Shown here piece by piece: positions 37,338 to 46,742 of a stretch of 64,000 nt of DNA. The translations under genes were made by a program, and so were the position numbers. Source of the DNA: Aureitalea marina (GTDB lineage Bacteria; Bacteroidota; Bacteroidia; Flavobacteriales; Flavobacteriaceae). Within the stretch, counting starts at the first letter, position 1. Each line of letters starts with the position of its first letter. The notes beneath the pieces were generated by a model. That model was not told where the DNA came from. It searched no databases and saw nothing but the letters and a program-made list of their open reading frames with translations. The stretch covers positions 496,001 to 560,000 of the forward strand of contig NZ_MQUB01000001.1 in NCBI RefSeq assembly GCF_002943755.1, given 5' to 3'.

Positions 37338-38527
37338 CACCAGGAGAAAGGTGTGAATGCAAGTCCCCATTCTATCCAGTCCGCCGCAGCACCATTGCGG
37401 GTTTTCAAACCGATCTGAGCGGCTAGCCAATCATTGAAATGATACCTAAGGGCAGGTCGAAGGTATACCGGTTCCTTGCCACGATCGTCCGTGAGATATG
37501 TTCCGACTTGAAGGCGGACCGCCATCCTCCAAAGCATAAAATCATAGCCCACATGAACTGCAACCATCGAAAGTGCGCTGTTATCATCGGGAAAACTGGC
37601 TTGGAGGCTGGCATCATAAAAGTAGTCAACTCCTCCGGTGACGGCGTGCATATTGTTGAACTGGTGGCGGTAGTCGATCACCCCGGAAAAGGTAACGTAG
37701 CGGGTATTTGTCCCCGCGTCTTCATCGTTTTGAACCGTTCCGATAGCCGCAAGAACATCGATGAAGTTCTTGCTCACTCGCTGTGGTTTGGCAGAAACCG
37801 AACGTTTATAACGAGCCTGTAACAGTTCATCGGTATAGGGATCTTTGTTAATCCTGTGTTGATCTGCATTGTAATGATATCTCATCCCCAATACGAGACC
37901 AAACATATTGAGACCCCAGTTAGGTGTAAAAGTCCTTCCATTACTAAAGTGGGCAAAATCCAGTCCGTAGATCAGATCGGCTTCCCGGGTCAACCGGTAA
38001 GCAAACTCGAAGCTCATATCAAAATAGACGGCCATGTTGGCTCCTATCGCGTCATTAAGAGGGTTATTCACCGGATCAAAGGGTTCCAGGTTATACGTCA
38101 GTCCAAAGGCAGTATTGATGGAGAATGTATTGCGGTAACCTGGTCCGTCAATCGGGAAGTTGATCCAACCATAGACGGCATTCGGATTGCCAAAGACTTG
38201 AGGGTCGCCTACCCAACCTGAGTAAATACCCACACCGTAGGAAGGGTATCCATAACGAGCTCCCCATCCTTCTGGATCACTAAATTGCCAACCATATCGG
38301 ACTTCTACCGATCCGTAGCCACTGTCCAGCTTGTCATCCAGACCTTCACCGGAATACAGGTGTACACCAGTATGTCCCCTAACTTCTATAAGGCGAAAAC
38401 GCCCGTAATTGGGGGTGTTCCTGACATCTGAAAAATTGATTGTTGATTCCTGAGCAAGTATTGCTAAGGAAGCAAATAAAAAGAAAGGAAGAGGAATTAT
38501 CGCCTTAAGGCAAGAATTGAGCGTCAT
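37337..38527 (-). CDS. acyloxyacyl hydrolase / PagL-like lipid A deacylase
   Basis: A 396-aa outer-membrane protein with a signal peptide ending LAILAQ near residue 26 and a beta-barrel ending in a C-terminal Trp. The PagL family motif is visible at residues 193-210 (HFSNGRTFTPNWGLNMFG), with the catalytic His193 and Ser195. The position I would align with the catalytic Glu of Pseudomonas PagL is Asn207. PagL removes the 3-O acyl chain of lipid A. The protein is longer than PagL owing to extra N- and C-terminal strands. A 9-bp inverted repeat covers its start codon. Confidence 0.75.
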   Translation of the reverse strand: MTLNSCLKAIIPLPFFLFASLAILAQESTINFSDVRNTPNYGRFRLIEVRGHTGVHLYSGEGLDDKLDSGYGSVEVRYGWQFSDPEGWGARYGYPSYGVGIYSGWVGDPQVFGNPNAVYGWINFPIDGPGYRNTFSINTAFGLTYNLEPFDPVNNPLNDAIGANMAVYFDMSFEFAYRLTREADLIYGLDFAHFSNGRTFTPNWGLNMFGLVLGMRYHYNADQHRINKDPYTDELLQARYKRSVSAKPQRVSKNFIDVLAAIGTVQNDEDAGTNTRYVTFSGVIDYRHQFNNMHAVTGGVDYFYDASLQASFPDDNSALSMVAVHVGYDFMLWRMAVRLQVGTYLTDDRGKEPVYLRPALRYHFNDWLAAQIGLKTRNGAAADWIEWGLAFTPFSW

Positions 38528-38550
38528 TAGTTGAATTTCTACAACTAATG
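38525..38550 (-). promoter_or_regulatory. inverted repeat covering the start codon of the PagL-like gene
   Basis: CATTAGTTG (38525-38533) and CAACTAATG (38542-38550) are perfect 9-bp complements around an 8-nt spacer. Read on the minus strand, the second arm ends in the ATG start codon. In RNA this would be a hairpin hiding the start; in DNA it could be an operator. Confidence 0.4.
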
Positions 38551-38591
38551 TATCAAATAATTTCGCAGCCGGCTACGACTTTAGATCCTAA

Positions 38592-38756
38592 TTAAGCCTG
38601 TAGCTGTTCGATCTTGGCAAGTACCTCTTGAGCTTCGGCATATTTCTTATCACTCTCGGCCCTATTTACCGTAGATAAACGATGCCAATCGGCCATTAAT
38701 TTTTCGTATTTCTTCTGCAGTTTCTCGGTTGGAGAAGTACGTTTGAATAGTCCCAT
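38592..38756 (-). CDS. small Lacal_2735-type (DUF6435) protein
   Basis: A 54-aa protein, MGLFKRTSPTEKL followed by a charged helix with KKYEKLMADWHRLSTVNR and KYAEAQEVLAKIEQL. This matches the pattern of the small flavobacterial Lacal_2735/DUF6435 family of unknown function. It is predicted to be almost all helical, possibly a coiled coil. An upstream in-frame TTG/ATG would add nine residues, but the family begins at MGLF. Confidence 0.75.
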   Translation of the reverse strand: MGLFKRTSPTEKLQKKYEKLMADWHRLSTVNRAESDKKYAEAQEVLAKIEQLQA

Positions 38757-38835
38757 TGCAATTTTTTGTTGCAAGCTAATCAAGCCCAGCCTAGAAATGC
38801 GTTAAGGAAATTAGAAAATCAGCTGGCCGGGCAAA

Positions 38836-40461
38836 TTATTGAATGATCAGTTTACGGATCAATTTACTACCACTTCGCTGGTCGATGATCTGCATCAAGT
38901 AAAATCCTGTGCTGATCCCGTTCATTTCCACAAAGGCTTTTTGTCCGCTCCAGGCTGGAATTTGCAAGTTGATCTCGCTTCCAAGAGTATTGAAAAGTCT
39001 AAAACCATAGTCTCTGTGAGGGAGGCCATTGATCGTCAGTCGATCTCCAATTTTCATCGGATTAGGACCAATGCGGATCGTAGGTTGCTGATTGTCCTCC
39101 AAGCCAAGGGTAGAGGCCATTTCAAGGGCATCTCTGGCATTCAAACGACCATGGCCATAGAAGTTATCAAAGCCTGGAGTATCCCCGGAATCTCCAACTT
39201 GATCCTCTGAAGTTGCCTGCAGGATAAGGTTGATTTGGTCTACAGTTAGTTCCGGACGAATGGATAGCATCAGGGAGATCACACCAGCCACATGGGGTGA
39301 TGCCTGGGAAGTTCCGCCCCAATAGGTATTGTAATTGGTGTTGGAAGTGTGACTTAGTCCATAAATGTAGTTGCCTGGAGCTACCAGATCGATCTGTGGC
39401 CCAAAATTACTACCACTGTTTGAGTCCCAGAAAAAGGGGGCTGTGCGCCCATCATCAGGATCTGTGGACCCCACAGCTATAGAATTCGCATAACGTGCCG
39501 GATATTGGATCACGGAGTTCTGGTTACCTGTAGACACTGCAATTGGCACGTTGTTGGCGTAGCAATAATCTATGGCTTGTTCTAAGGCCGATGAGGGTGA
39601 ATTCCCTCCAATGGACATATTGATCACGTCAGCACCATTGTCTACCACATAGAAGATCCCGTCTATCATCCAGGAATAAAAGCCAGAATTATCTTCGTCT
39701 AAAACCTTACAGATCATGATCTGTGAATTCCAGTTTACACCGGCATAGCCAAGGCCGTTATTTCCGGTCATACCCATGATGCTTGTCACATTGGTCCCGT
39801 GACCATGATCATCTACAGGGTCATTGTCCTCATAGGCAAAGTCATAACCGATCAGATCATCCACATAGCCGTTATTGTCAGAGTCAGTGCCGTCTGAAGT
39901 CTCATTCGGATTTTGCCAGACCCTGTCTGCCAATTCAGGGTGATTATAGCGCAGTCCGGAATCCATGACCGCCATGATTAGGTCAGGATCACCGGTAGAT
40001 AGGTCCCAAGCTTCGTCCATATCAATATCCGCATCCGAAGTAGAGGGACTAAGAGGGAAGGTGCCGTCATTAAAAAGCCCCCATTGTCTGTTGTAAAACA
40101 AAGGGTCATTGGGAGTAGTTGCTGCAACACCTGTTCCAGACATTTTGTGATCCGGTTCTACAAAAAGGAATAAGTCAGTATCAGATAAAAGCTCCATAAC
40201 CTGGGTACGCCCAAGCTGAGTATTATCGTATTTCAGTAAATAGGTATTGTTCAATTGCCGGTTACCGATAACCTTGGATCTGGTCAGGCCAATGGTCTGA
40301 CTGATGGTTGCCAGTTCTGAGCTCTGAAAGGCCGTCTCTGCATTTTGAGGGACTCGATCCGCTTTAAATTGAACGATCAACCTGCGTTCATCAGGATTTG
40401 TCTGGGCCTTTGAAGCAGTACCGATGCTGAATATAAAAAAAAGGAGTAGTAATTTTTTCAT
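38836..40461 (-). CDS. S8 subtilisin-like protease with T9SS C-terminal sorting domain
   Basis: A 541-aa secreted serine protease. It has a signal peptide (1-19), a propeptide-like region to about 115, then the subtilase domain with Asp167 (AVMDSGL), His219 (DHGHGT) and Ser385 (GGTSQASPHVAG). The last ~75 residues form a type A T9SS sorting domain (IRIGPNPMK ... GFYLMQI), which should direct export by the type IX system and attachment at the cell surface. It likely degrades external protein. It is cut off from its neighbours by short gaps. Confidence 0.93.
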   Translation of the reverse strand: MKKLLLLFFIFSIGTASKAQTNPDERRLIVQFKADRVPQNAETAFQSSELATISQTIGLTRSKVIGNRQLNNTYLLKYDNTQLGRTQVMELLSDTDLFLFVEPDHKMSGTGVAATTPNDPLFYNRQWGLFNDGTFPLSPSTSDADIDMDEAWDLSTGDPDLIMAVMDSGLRYNHPELADRVWQNPNETSDGTDSDNNGYVDDLIGYDFAYEDNDPVDDHGHGTNVTSIMGMTGNNGLGYAGVNWNSQIMICKVLDEDNSGFYSWMIDGIFYVVDNGADVINMSIGGNSPSSALEQAIDYCYANNVPIAVSTGNQNSVIQYPARYANSIAVGSTDPDDGRTAPFFWDSNSGSNFGPQIDLVAPGNYIYGLSHTSNTNYNTYWGGTSQASPHVAGVISLMLSIRPELTVDQINLILQATSEDQVGDSGDTPGFDNFYGHGRLNARDALEMASTLGLEDNQQPTIRIGPNPMKIGDRLTINGLPHRDYGFRLFNTLGSEINLQIPAWSGQKAFVEMNGISTGFYLMQIIDQRSGSKLIRKLIIQ

Positions 40462-40504
40462 TGCGATCTTTTTACATCTCCTTAATTTACTACAAATATT
40501 ATAC

Positions 40505-42277
40505 CTAAAGTGAGGCGGCTATCCAGTTGGCGATTTTTTCTTCCAGTAAAGCAAGTGGAACGGACCCGGTTTCCAGAACTTGATTATGGAATTCACGAAT
40601 ATCGAATGCATCTCCCAATTGAGCCTCGGCCTCTTGTCTCAACCGGAGAATGGTAAGCTGTCCTATTTTATAACTCAGAGCCTGGCCCGGATTAGCCATA
40701 TAGCGCTCGATCTCTGCAGTGATTGAGGCCTCGGATTCCGCTTCATTGTTCAAGGAGTATTCTATTGCTTCTTCCCGACTCCAGCCTTTGTAGTGCAGGC
40801 CTGTATCTACCACCAATCGGATGGCACGGTGCATCTCGGCCCCCAACATTCCAAAGTACTGATAGGGGTCAGTTAGCAGGCCTAGTTCTTTTCCAAGTGA
40901 CTCGGCATATAGTGCCCATCCTTCTCCGTAACCACTGTAAAAAAGGTTCTTCCTGAAGTCTGGAAGATCGTCGTTTTCCTGTGTCAGGGCCACTTGATAG
41001 TGGTGACCTGGGATAGCTTCGTGAAGGAAAAGGGATTCGTCACCGTGAATGTTGTAAGCCGTTACATCTGGGATAGGTACATAGAAAATTCCCGGACGTC
41101 CATCCTTTAAGGAACCCGGGTTGTATTCTGCACTGGCCGAGCGCTCCCGGAATGCTTCCGTCCGCCTTACCTCGAAGGAAGTCTTTGGTTTTTTATCGAA
41201 GAGGACTTCGATCTGGGGTTTCATTTTTTCATGAATTGCATTAAAATGATCTATAACCTGCTGAGGGTCGGTATATGGCATGAGCTCTGGCTTGGAACGT
41301 ACATGGTCAAAAAATGATCTCAGGTCTCCCTCAAATCCGACTTCGGCCATAACTTTTTCCATTTCTCCACGGATGCGTGCTACCTCACTCAAACCTAAAT
41401 CGTGGATTTCTGCTGCAGTCATCTCTGTTGTGGTGTATAACTTGATCTGGTGAGCGTAATACGCATCACCTTCGGGTATTCCTTGTATACCGGAACTTTC
41501 GCGAGCACTTTCAGAATAGGGGCCCTCCATAAATTCTGCTAATTGCAGGTAACTAGGTTTCAGCCGCTCTTCGATCAATTCGGAATAGGCCGTTGTTAGG
41601 CGCTCTTTGTCTTCGGCACTAAAATCAGAAGGCAAATTGGCGACAGGACCGTAAAACAGGTGATCTTCTAATTCAGGATCTGACATGGCCCTGAGCTGAG
41701 GTACCACTTTGACTACCAAAGAAGCAGGCAGTACATAGCCATTACCCATTCCTGCCTCCATATTTTCTCGGGCCGAATTTAGCCAGGCAATGAAGCCATC
41801 GGTCCTTTTGATCCAGTTCTCATAGTCCTGTACGGTCTTAAAGGGTTGGGCGCTGGCACCACTGCCCAATTGTCCCATCATCAAATGGGGAGACCACATC
41901 TGGTCTATGGGCATATATCGCGGTTTGTCATAGTTGAATCCCTCCAAATTAATATCACACTCCCATAACAGAACGGCTTTGCTCATTTGTTGGCTGCTGC
42001 TGAGCAGGCTATCCGGGAACTCGACCACCTGGGCCTTATAGCGGTTGTAATGGGCAACCATACTGTCTTGAACAGTCGGATCCAGATAATTAGGGAAGAG
42101 GTCATTATACCGGCTATCTCCCATAAAGGTGGCAAAGAGTGGGTTCAGTTTCTTGCCATCTTCGGCATAATTCACGAGCATCTGGTCAAATTCTCCGCTC
42201 CAATCGCGCTGCGGAGCATCTTTTTTACAAGAGTACATTAGGGTGATTAAGGCCATTAAGGCTAAGGACTTTTTCAT
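40505..42277 (-). CDS. DUF885 family metallopeptidase lipoprotein
   Basis: A 590-aa lipoprotein (lipobox LMYSC, Cys17) of the DUF885 family. The zinc motif HEAIPGHH lies at residues 419-426 with a downstream Glu-rich helix, and YNPGSLKDGRPGIFYVP just before is typical of the family. Members are thought to be periplasmic carboxypeptidase-like metallopeptidases. It ends the group of three minus-strand exported proteins at 40505-44105. Confidence 0.9.
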   Translation of the reverse strand: MKKSLALMALITLMYSCKKDAPQRDWSGEFDQMLVNYAEDGKKLNPLFATFMGDSRYNDLFPNYLDPTVQDSMVAHYNRYKAQVVEFPDSLLSSSQQMSKAVLLWECDINLEGFNYDKPRYMPIDQMWSPHLMMGQLGSGASAQPFKTVQDYENWIKRTDGFIAWLNSARENMEAGMGNGYVLPASLVVKVVPQLRAMSDPELEDHLFYGPVANLPSDFSAEDKERLTTAYSELIEERLKPSYLQLAEFMEGPYSESARESSGIQGIPEGDAYYAHQIKLYTTTEMTAAEIHDLGLSEVARIRGEMEKVMAEVGFEGDLRSFFDHVRSKPELMPYTDPQQVIDHFNAIHEKMKPQIEVLFDKKPKTSFEVRRTEAFRERSASAEYNPGSLKDGRPGIFYVPIPDVTAYNIHGDESLFLHEAIPGHHYQVALTQENDDLPDFRKNLFYSGYGEGWALYAESLGKELGLLTDPYQYFGMLGAEMHRAIRLVVDTGLHYKGWSREEAIEYSLNNEAESEASITAEIERYMANPGQALSYKIGQLTILRLRQEAEAQLGDAFDIREFHNQVLETGSVPLALLEEKIANWIAASL

Positions 42278-42279
42278 TT

Positions 42280-43191
42280 TTAGTTGGTTTTATTAAAGGA
42301 AAAGGTGTATCGAGATGGTTGGTCATCTTCCATTCCACCGATGGTTCTTTCAAAGCGGTCAGTAAAAAGGGTATAGGTAACTCGACTTGGGTTGGTATAC
42401 ATATCGTTAAAGAAAACGACTTTTTTGTGGTCAAAAAAGGTAGCTTGAAATATGCGCGGATCCGAATCTTCGATCAAGCGGATCAATACCAATTGGTCTC
42501 CGATTAGCTCTATTTTATTTTGTGCCTTGTAAGTCACTTCTCCATTCTCAGAATACTCCGCTGTTTGTCTGAGATTTCCATCTGCGTCTACCCACCAATG
42601 TTCGTCCAGCCATCCATCCCAGGCCTTACTGCGCCATTTACCGGGAAGCGTTTCTTTTAATTTGATGAACATTTCTTCCAAGGGGGAGCCGCTCACTTTG
42701 TGGAATTCAGTTTCTAAATAAACAGCTTTCCATTCTTTGCCGTCCCATTGCCCTACTTTATATCCATAGGTTTTGTCATCCACATATTTCCATTCGTCTG
42801 TCAAAGACAGACTGCTGTAATCGTAATGATAGCGCAGTGTTTTACCATCTTGGGTCATTTTACCTTGGGTTAGTCCTCCAAACACATCGAATTCCCAAAA
42901 GAGTAGACTACCACTTGCAGAATCCCATCGTCGTATACCCAGATTTCGCTCTCCTCGCCGAGTTTGCTCTTTATTGACAAATCCCATGGATTGGGCCACG
43001 ATCAATTCCCCTTCCAGATCCTGTCTAAAGAAGACTTCCTGATAGAATGGAGATCCATCTCCCCAATGCCCTTCCGCTTTCCATGTATGACCTATTAAGG
43101 GTTCAAAAGCCTCATTTAGCTGCTGTTGTGCAAACAAAGATGAACAACACATAAGAGCGAGAAATATTGATCTGAAGAACGGATAGGTCAT
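42280..43191 (-). CDS. exported protein of unknown function (DUF1579/lipocalin-like)
   Basis: A 303-aa protein with a signal peptide ending SLFAQ near residue 21. The mature part has LIGHTWKAEGHWGDG and mostly beta-strand sequence, with paired Trp-rich segments in each half. That suggests a duplicated small barrel such as a DUF1579 or lipocalin-like fold. I do not recognise a characterised homologue. It starts 35 nt from the neighbouring barrel gene and is followed 2 nt later by the DUF885 gene. Confidence 0.7.
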   Translation of the reverse strand: MTYPFFRSIFLALMCCSSLFAQQQLNEAFEPLIGHTWKAEGHWGDGSPFYQEVFFRQDLEGELIVAQSMGFVNKEQTRRGERNLGIRRWDSASGSLLFWEFDVFGGLTQGKMTQDGKTLRYHYDYSSLSLTDEWKYVDDKTYGYKVGQWDGKEWKAVYLETEFHKVSGSPLEEMFIKLKETLPGKWRSKAWDGWLDEHWWVDADGNLRQTAEYSENGEVTYKAQNKIELIGDQLVLIRLIEDSDPRIFQATFFDHKKVVFFNDMYTNPSRVTYTLFTDRFERTIGGMEDDQPSRYTFSFNKTN

Positions 43192-43226
43192 ATTAGGTTG
43201 AAGGTATGAAAATTTGGCTGAAGGAA

Positions 43227-44105
43227 TCAGTCCGGTTCATAGATCAAACGCACAAACATACTGAGGCCTTCATTTTCCTGTTCTACAGGAATACCCGTAA
43301 CTATTCCCGCCATCCAATGATCGTCAATGGTCACCCGCATCTGAGGTCGCATGGTCATATCGAAATCACCATCTTCAAAGGACTTATTGAATTCTATCCC
43401 AATGAAGTTATTGGTGCCTGATATCATATAATCCAGGTTGGTATTGATCTGCCAATCTATTTCGGACATTCCTGTTCCGAAAAGCCGTTCAATGACCGGA
43501 CCGGCATAGATCAGCGTATGAAAATTATCGCCCCATCGTTTGGCGGCCACGGCGAACGGATTGAAGACATTACCCTTGTAGAGGTCTTCCTTGCCATATT
43601 GCTTAAACGACGTGAACTCAAATTCGTGTAAATAGCCAATGGCGAAGGAAAATTTAGCCTTTTTAGAGACCACCAGGGTGTACTGCCCGGCTAATTGTAG
43701 ACTGTTCAATTTGTTTTCCGGTTGAACAACGCCTTCTTCATTAACTGTGAAAAATGAGAAGGGAAATTCGATCTCCAGCCCTAGACGATCGATGATAGCG
43801 AACTCGTATTCGATCAAAGCTTCGATCTCATTGTAACCATCTCGGTCCAAAACACCGAAGCCTAGATTCCATTCCTGTTCGCCCTTCCGGGCTCCCAGGT
43901 CCCTGATCAGATCGATGTACAGGGGTTCTGCATGCAGGACCTTGTCGGGTTCTTCAGAGTCCTCGACCTTCTCGATCAGTGCATCGTCAAAGCGTTCGTT
44001 CTCTAGTTTTCTCTCTTCACGGCTCTGCTCCTCCTGCCCGTATGCCCGTTGTATGCACCCGATGATCACGAGGAACAGTAACGAGAAAGATAGAAATGGT
44101 CTCAT
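43227..44105 (-). CDS. uncharacterised exported beta-barrel-like protein
   Basis: A 292-aa protein with an N-terminal signal peptide ending RAYGQ near residue 24 (IIGC could also be a lipobox). A charged stretch follows, then HAEPLYIDLIRDLGARKGEQEW and a series of alternating strands ending LIYEPD. It is probably an outer-membrane barrel or surface lipoprotein. Its ATG directly abuts the M14 peptidase stop, so the two are likely co-expressed. No function can be assigned. Confidence 0.7.
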   Translation of the reverse strand: MRPFLSFSLLFLVIIGCIQRAYGQEEQSREERKLENERFDDALIEKVEDSEEPDKVLHAEPLYIDLIRDLGARKGEQEWNLGFGVLDRDGYNEIEALIEYEFAIIDRLGLEIEFPFSFFTVNEEGVVQPENKLNSLQLAGQYTLVVSKKAKFSFAIGYLHEFEFTSFKQYGKEDLYKGNVFNPFAVAAKRWGDNFHTLIYAGPVIERLFGTGMSEIDWQINTNLDYMISGTNNFIGIEFNKSFEDGDFDMTMRPQMRVTIDDHWMAGIVTGIPVEQENEGLSMFVRLIYEPD

Positions 44106-46625
44106 CTACATTTGATCTCCAAAGAAGATGGCATTCATCAGCAATTTGTTGGTTCCGTACCAGAAGGCGCGAAAGTTGGTGTTATCGGTAAAATAAACCA
44201 CCTTACCTCTACCCATTCCTCGTGTCTTGAATGGCACAGTGCCGGACAATTGATCCAGGTTCTCCTCGGATATATATCCGCTGAGTAAAGGACTATCAGT
44301 ATACCGGATTGGATTGTTATAGGAGTTCTTGTCAGCCTCCACAAATAAGGTAGTGTTGCGAAACATAGCCAATTCTTTGTTCTTGTAGCCAAAAGCGATA
44401 GGATGTGACCTGTCGATCCGGGTGTCAAAGATGGCGCCGCCAATGACCTGTGCTCCGAAGTAGTCACCTCGCTGTTCAAAACTGATGGTCGAGGTAGAAT
44501 CTTCCCTGGATTTAAAATTCATTTTCAATAGCTCATTTCGGTCCAACCATCTTCCGGCGCTTCTGTAGGCGATCAACGTACCTCCTTTCTCGACCCAGGC
44601 TTTCAGTTTTTCGGCCACAGCCTTATCCGGCCCTCCTCCCCAGGAAGCGGGCAGAATGATGTCTGTATACCTGCTCAGGTCCATACGGCCCAGGTTTCGG
44701 GTGTCCAGTTTGGTGATATGCATTTGGTAACGGGTATCGAACAAATGCCAGATCTCTCCGGCATCATAGGGGTTGATGCCATCTCCGATAATGATGGCCA
44801 CAGAAGCCTTATCGATTGCCCGGAAGTTGTTACTACCCAGGTCGATCCCAACGGTCAGGCCGGTATTCACCGCTTTGATATCCACATGTGCTTCGCGGGA
44901 GACCTTTTGAAGGAATTCGCCCAGTTCTCCTGCCGAAAGTTTCTGATTCTGTACGGGGATCATAACGGTGCCGTAATCGTAATCGACCCCACCCAAGCTG
45001 AACTGCTTCATACCCACCTTGGCACGAAGTCCTTTCTGAAGGATTATATTCAGTGCTTTGGGGGTATAATACTCGTGCCACTCCATCAGGTAGGCATAAT
45101 TGGACGTGCTGGGGGCCGAGGCATCCCTCATTTGAAGGTCGGTCACTTCGCTTCCAGCTCTGCTTATCGAAGTTTCCGCATAGTCCAGGTTAAAGGCCAG
45201 CGGAAAGGTCCAGGCACTGATGTCGTAGAACAGGCTGTCCGTAAAACTGGTGCGCTTCTCGAACATGGCATTCACCAGACGTGTTTGTCTCTGGTTCTTA
45301 GGGATCACGTAGGCGTATCCTTTCTTGTAGTTCTTGCCATTCTGACTAAAATCAGATGCCAGTTCATGGAATTTGATCTTGTGTCTGCTCAGGATCTCGG
45401 CCAGGTGATAGGTCTTGGCCGCATCCTTTTCATCTCCAAAGACAATGGCTCCGCCTTTTGATCCTTCCCGGCGAGCATCATTGTAGAAATCACGCTGATA
45501 ATCCAGCATTTCCTGACGCATGGAAATTGCCGCCTCTAAGGTTGATAGGGCCGCCGTAAACTGATTGCGTATGGTAAAGGGAAAGGTCAGGATTCCGTTA
45601 TCACTCTCCTGGGCGTGGCCCCTTGAAGAGGCCTGTTCGAACAAGATTCCTACCGCCCCGTTGATGTCCGGAAAGGTCGATCCCTTACCGTAGTAGAAAT
45701 CGTCAAAACTTTCTTCGGTATAGTAGAAGCTTCCAAGTTTGTCGAAGGCCTTTACGTGGAATTTTGCAATGGCTCCGGTCAGATCCTGGTTCTTCTGTGG
45801 TGTTAAAGGGTGGGTCCGCGATGGAATCCCTGGTTGGAAGAAAAAGCTGGCGTTGGTCCCCATCTCGTGATGGTCGGTGAGGATGTTGGGATACCAATTG
45901 TGAAAGGTATTGATCCTTGCGCGGCTTTCAGGGAGCTGAACGGGCATCCAGTCCCTGTTCATATCAAACCAATAGTGATTGGTTCTACCACCGGGCCAGA
46001 CTTCACTGTATTCTCTGTCATTTGGATCCGGGTTGACATTCTGGCTTTTGTGGATGTTGGCCCAATAAGCAAAGCGTTGCAGTCCATCCGGATTGAAGGA
46101 AGGATCGAACAAAATCACCATATCATTTAAAAGTTGGTCGATCTTTGGCCCTTGCGCAGCTGCCAGGTAGTAAGCCGCCGCCAAGGAAGCATTGGCTCCA
46201 CTGGGTTCATTACCGTGTATGGAAAAACCTTGATAGACTACGATCGGCATCTCGGCGGTGTTCATGGATGCCGAACCTTCCTCGACCAGGCTAACATGAT
46301 CCCGTCGAATCTGATCGATCCGGCCGTGGTTGGCCGGTGATGTAATTGTCAGCAGTAATATCGGTCGCCCTTCAAAGGTGGCTCCTCTGTTCTCAATTGT
46401 GATCCGATCACTGGCTTCGGCCAGGGTGTACATGTACTGAGCTAGTTTGTCGTGGGTGATATGCCAATCTCCCACCTCGTGTCCCACCACACTTTTAGGG
46501 GTAGGAATTGCGGGGTTGTAACTGACATCTTCTGGGAGGTAGTAGTCCAGATCCACCTGGTAGTCTTGGGAATATCCCAGGTTCATGGTCATAAGAATAA
46601 CCAGTAAGAATAAAACTCTCTTCAT
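44106..46625 (-). CDS. M14 family zinc carboxypeptidase
   Basis: An 839-aa exported metallopeptidase. It has a signal peptide ending GYSQ near residue 20, and the peptidase M14 domain spans about 45-360. The zinc site His137/Glu140 (SIHGNEPSG) is followed by NRDWMP and a downstream LTDHHEMG segment. The C-terminal half ends in a glutamine-amidotransferase-like/beta domain (PASWGGGPDKAVAEKL) common in flavobacterial M14 proteins. No T9SS domain, so it is probably periplasmic. Its promoter region holds a 9-bp inverted repeat. Confidence 0.9.
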   Translation of the reverse strand: MKRVLFLLVILMTMNLGYSQDYQVDLDYYLPEDVSYNPAIPTPKSVVGHEVGDWHITHDKLAQYMYTLAEASDRITIENRGATFEGRPILLLTITSPANHGRIDQIRRDHVSLVEEGSASMNTAEMPIVVYQGFSIHGNEPSGANASLAAAYYLAAAQGPKIDQLLNDMVILFDPSFNPDGLQRFAYWANIHKSQNVNPDPNDREYSEVWPGGRTNHYWFDMNRDWMPVQLPESRARINTFHNWYPNILTDHHEMGTNASFFFQPGIPSRTHPLTPQKNQDLTGAIAKFHVKAFDKLGSFYYTEESFDDFYYGKGSTFPDINGAVGILFEQASSRGHAQESDNGILTFPFTIRNQFTAALSTLEAAISMRQEMLDYQRDFYNDARREGSKGGAIVFGDEKDAAKTYHLAEILSRHKIKFHELASDFSQNGKNYKKGYAYVIPKNQRQTRLVNAMFEKRTSFTDSLFYDISAWTFPLAFNLDYAETSISRAGSEVTDLQMRDASAPSTSNYAYLMEWHEYYTPKALNIILQKGLRAKVGMKQFSLGGVDYDYGTVMIPVQNQKLSAGELGEFLQKVSREAHVDIKAVNTGLTVGIDLGSNNFRAIDKASVAIIIGDGINPYDAGEIWHLFDTRYQMHITKLDTRNLGRMDLSRYTDIILPASWGGGPDKAVAEKLKAWVEKGGTLIAYRSAGRWLDRNELLKMNFKSREDSTSTISFEQRGDYFGAQVIGGAIFDTRIDRSHPIAFGYKNKELAMFRNTTLFVEADKNSYNNPIRYTDSPLLSGYISEENLDQLSGTVPFKTRGMGRGKVVYFTDNTNFRAFWYGTNKLLMNAIFFGDQM

Positions 46626-46654
46626 TTATGCTTGTTTATTGTTGTGAAATGGTT

Positions 46655-46688
46655 GGTCAATTTTAGAAATTGACCGAGGTTAAAGATA
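46655..46688 (-). promoter_or_regulatory. promoter box and inverted repeat upstream of the M14 gene
   Basis: The minus strand has TATCTTTA (46688-46681, one mismatch to TAnnTTTG), then GGTCAATTT and AAATTGACC, perfect 9-bp arms with a 3-nt spacer (46655-46675). The repeat sits where transcription would begin, about 30 nt before the ATG, as expected for a repressor operator. Confidence 0.4.
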
Positions 46689-46720
46689 AAAAAAACCGCT
46701 TCTTGAGTGGGAAGCGGTTT
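46688..46720 (-). terminator. rho-independent terminator after the PUR-family gene
   Basis: Arms AAACCGCTTC (46693-46702) and GAAGCGGTTT (46711-46720) are perfectly complementary with an 8-nt loop. An A run at 46688-46695 becomes the T tract on the minus strand. Confidence 0.8.
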
Positions 46721-46742
46721 GATGCAGATAGGTTAATCTTTT

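Noticed and set aside
37338..37430. N-terminal extension of the outer-membrane barrel gene
   Set aside because: The extra 31 codons precede a good signal peptide at ATG 37337 and lie inside the PagL-like gene.
44718..45461. A 247-codon open frame on the + strand opposite the M14 peptidase gene
   Set aside because: It lies wholly within a strongly supported gene, has no recognisable motif and reads as an antisense shadow.
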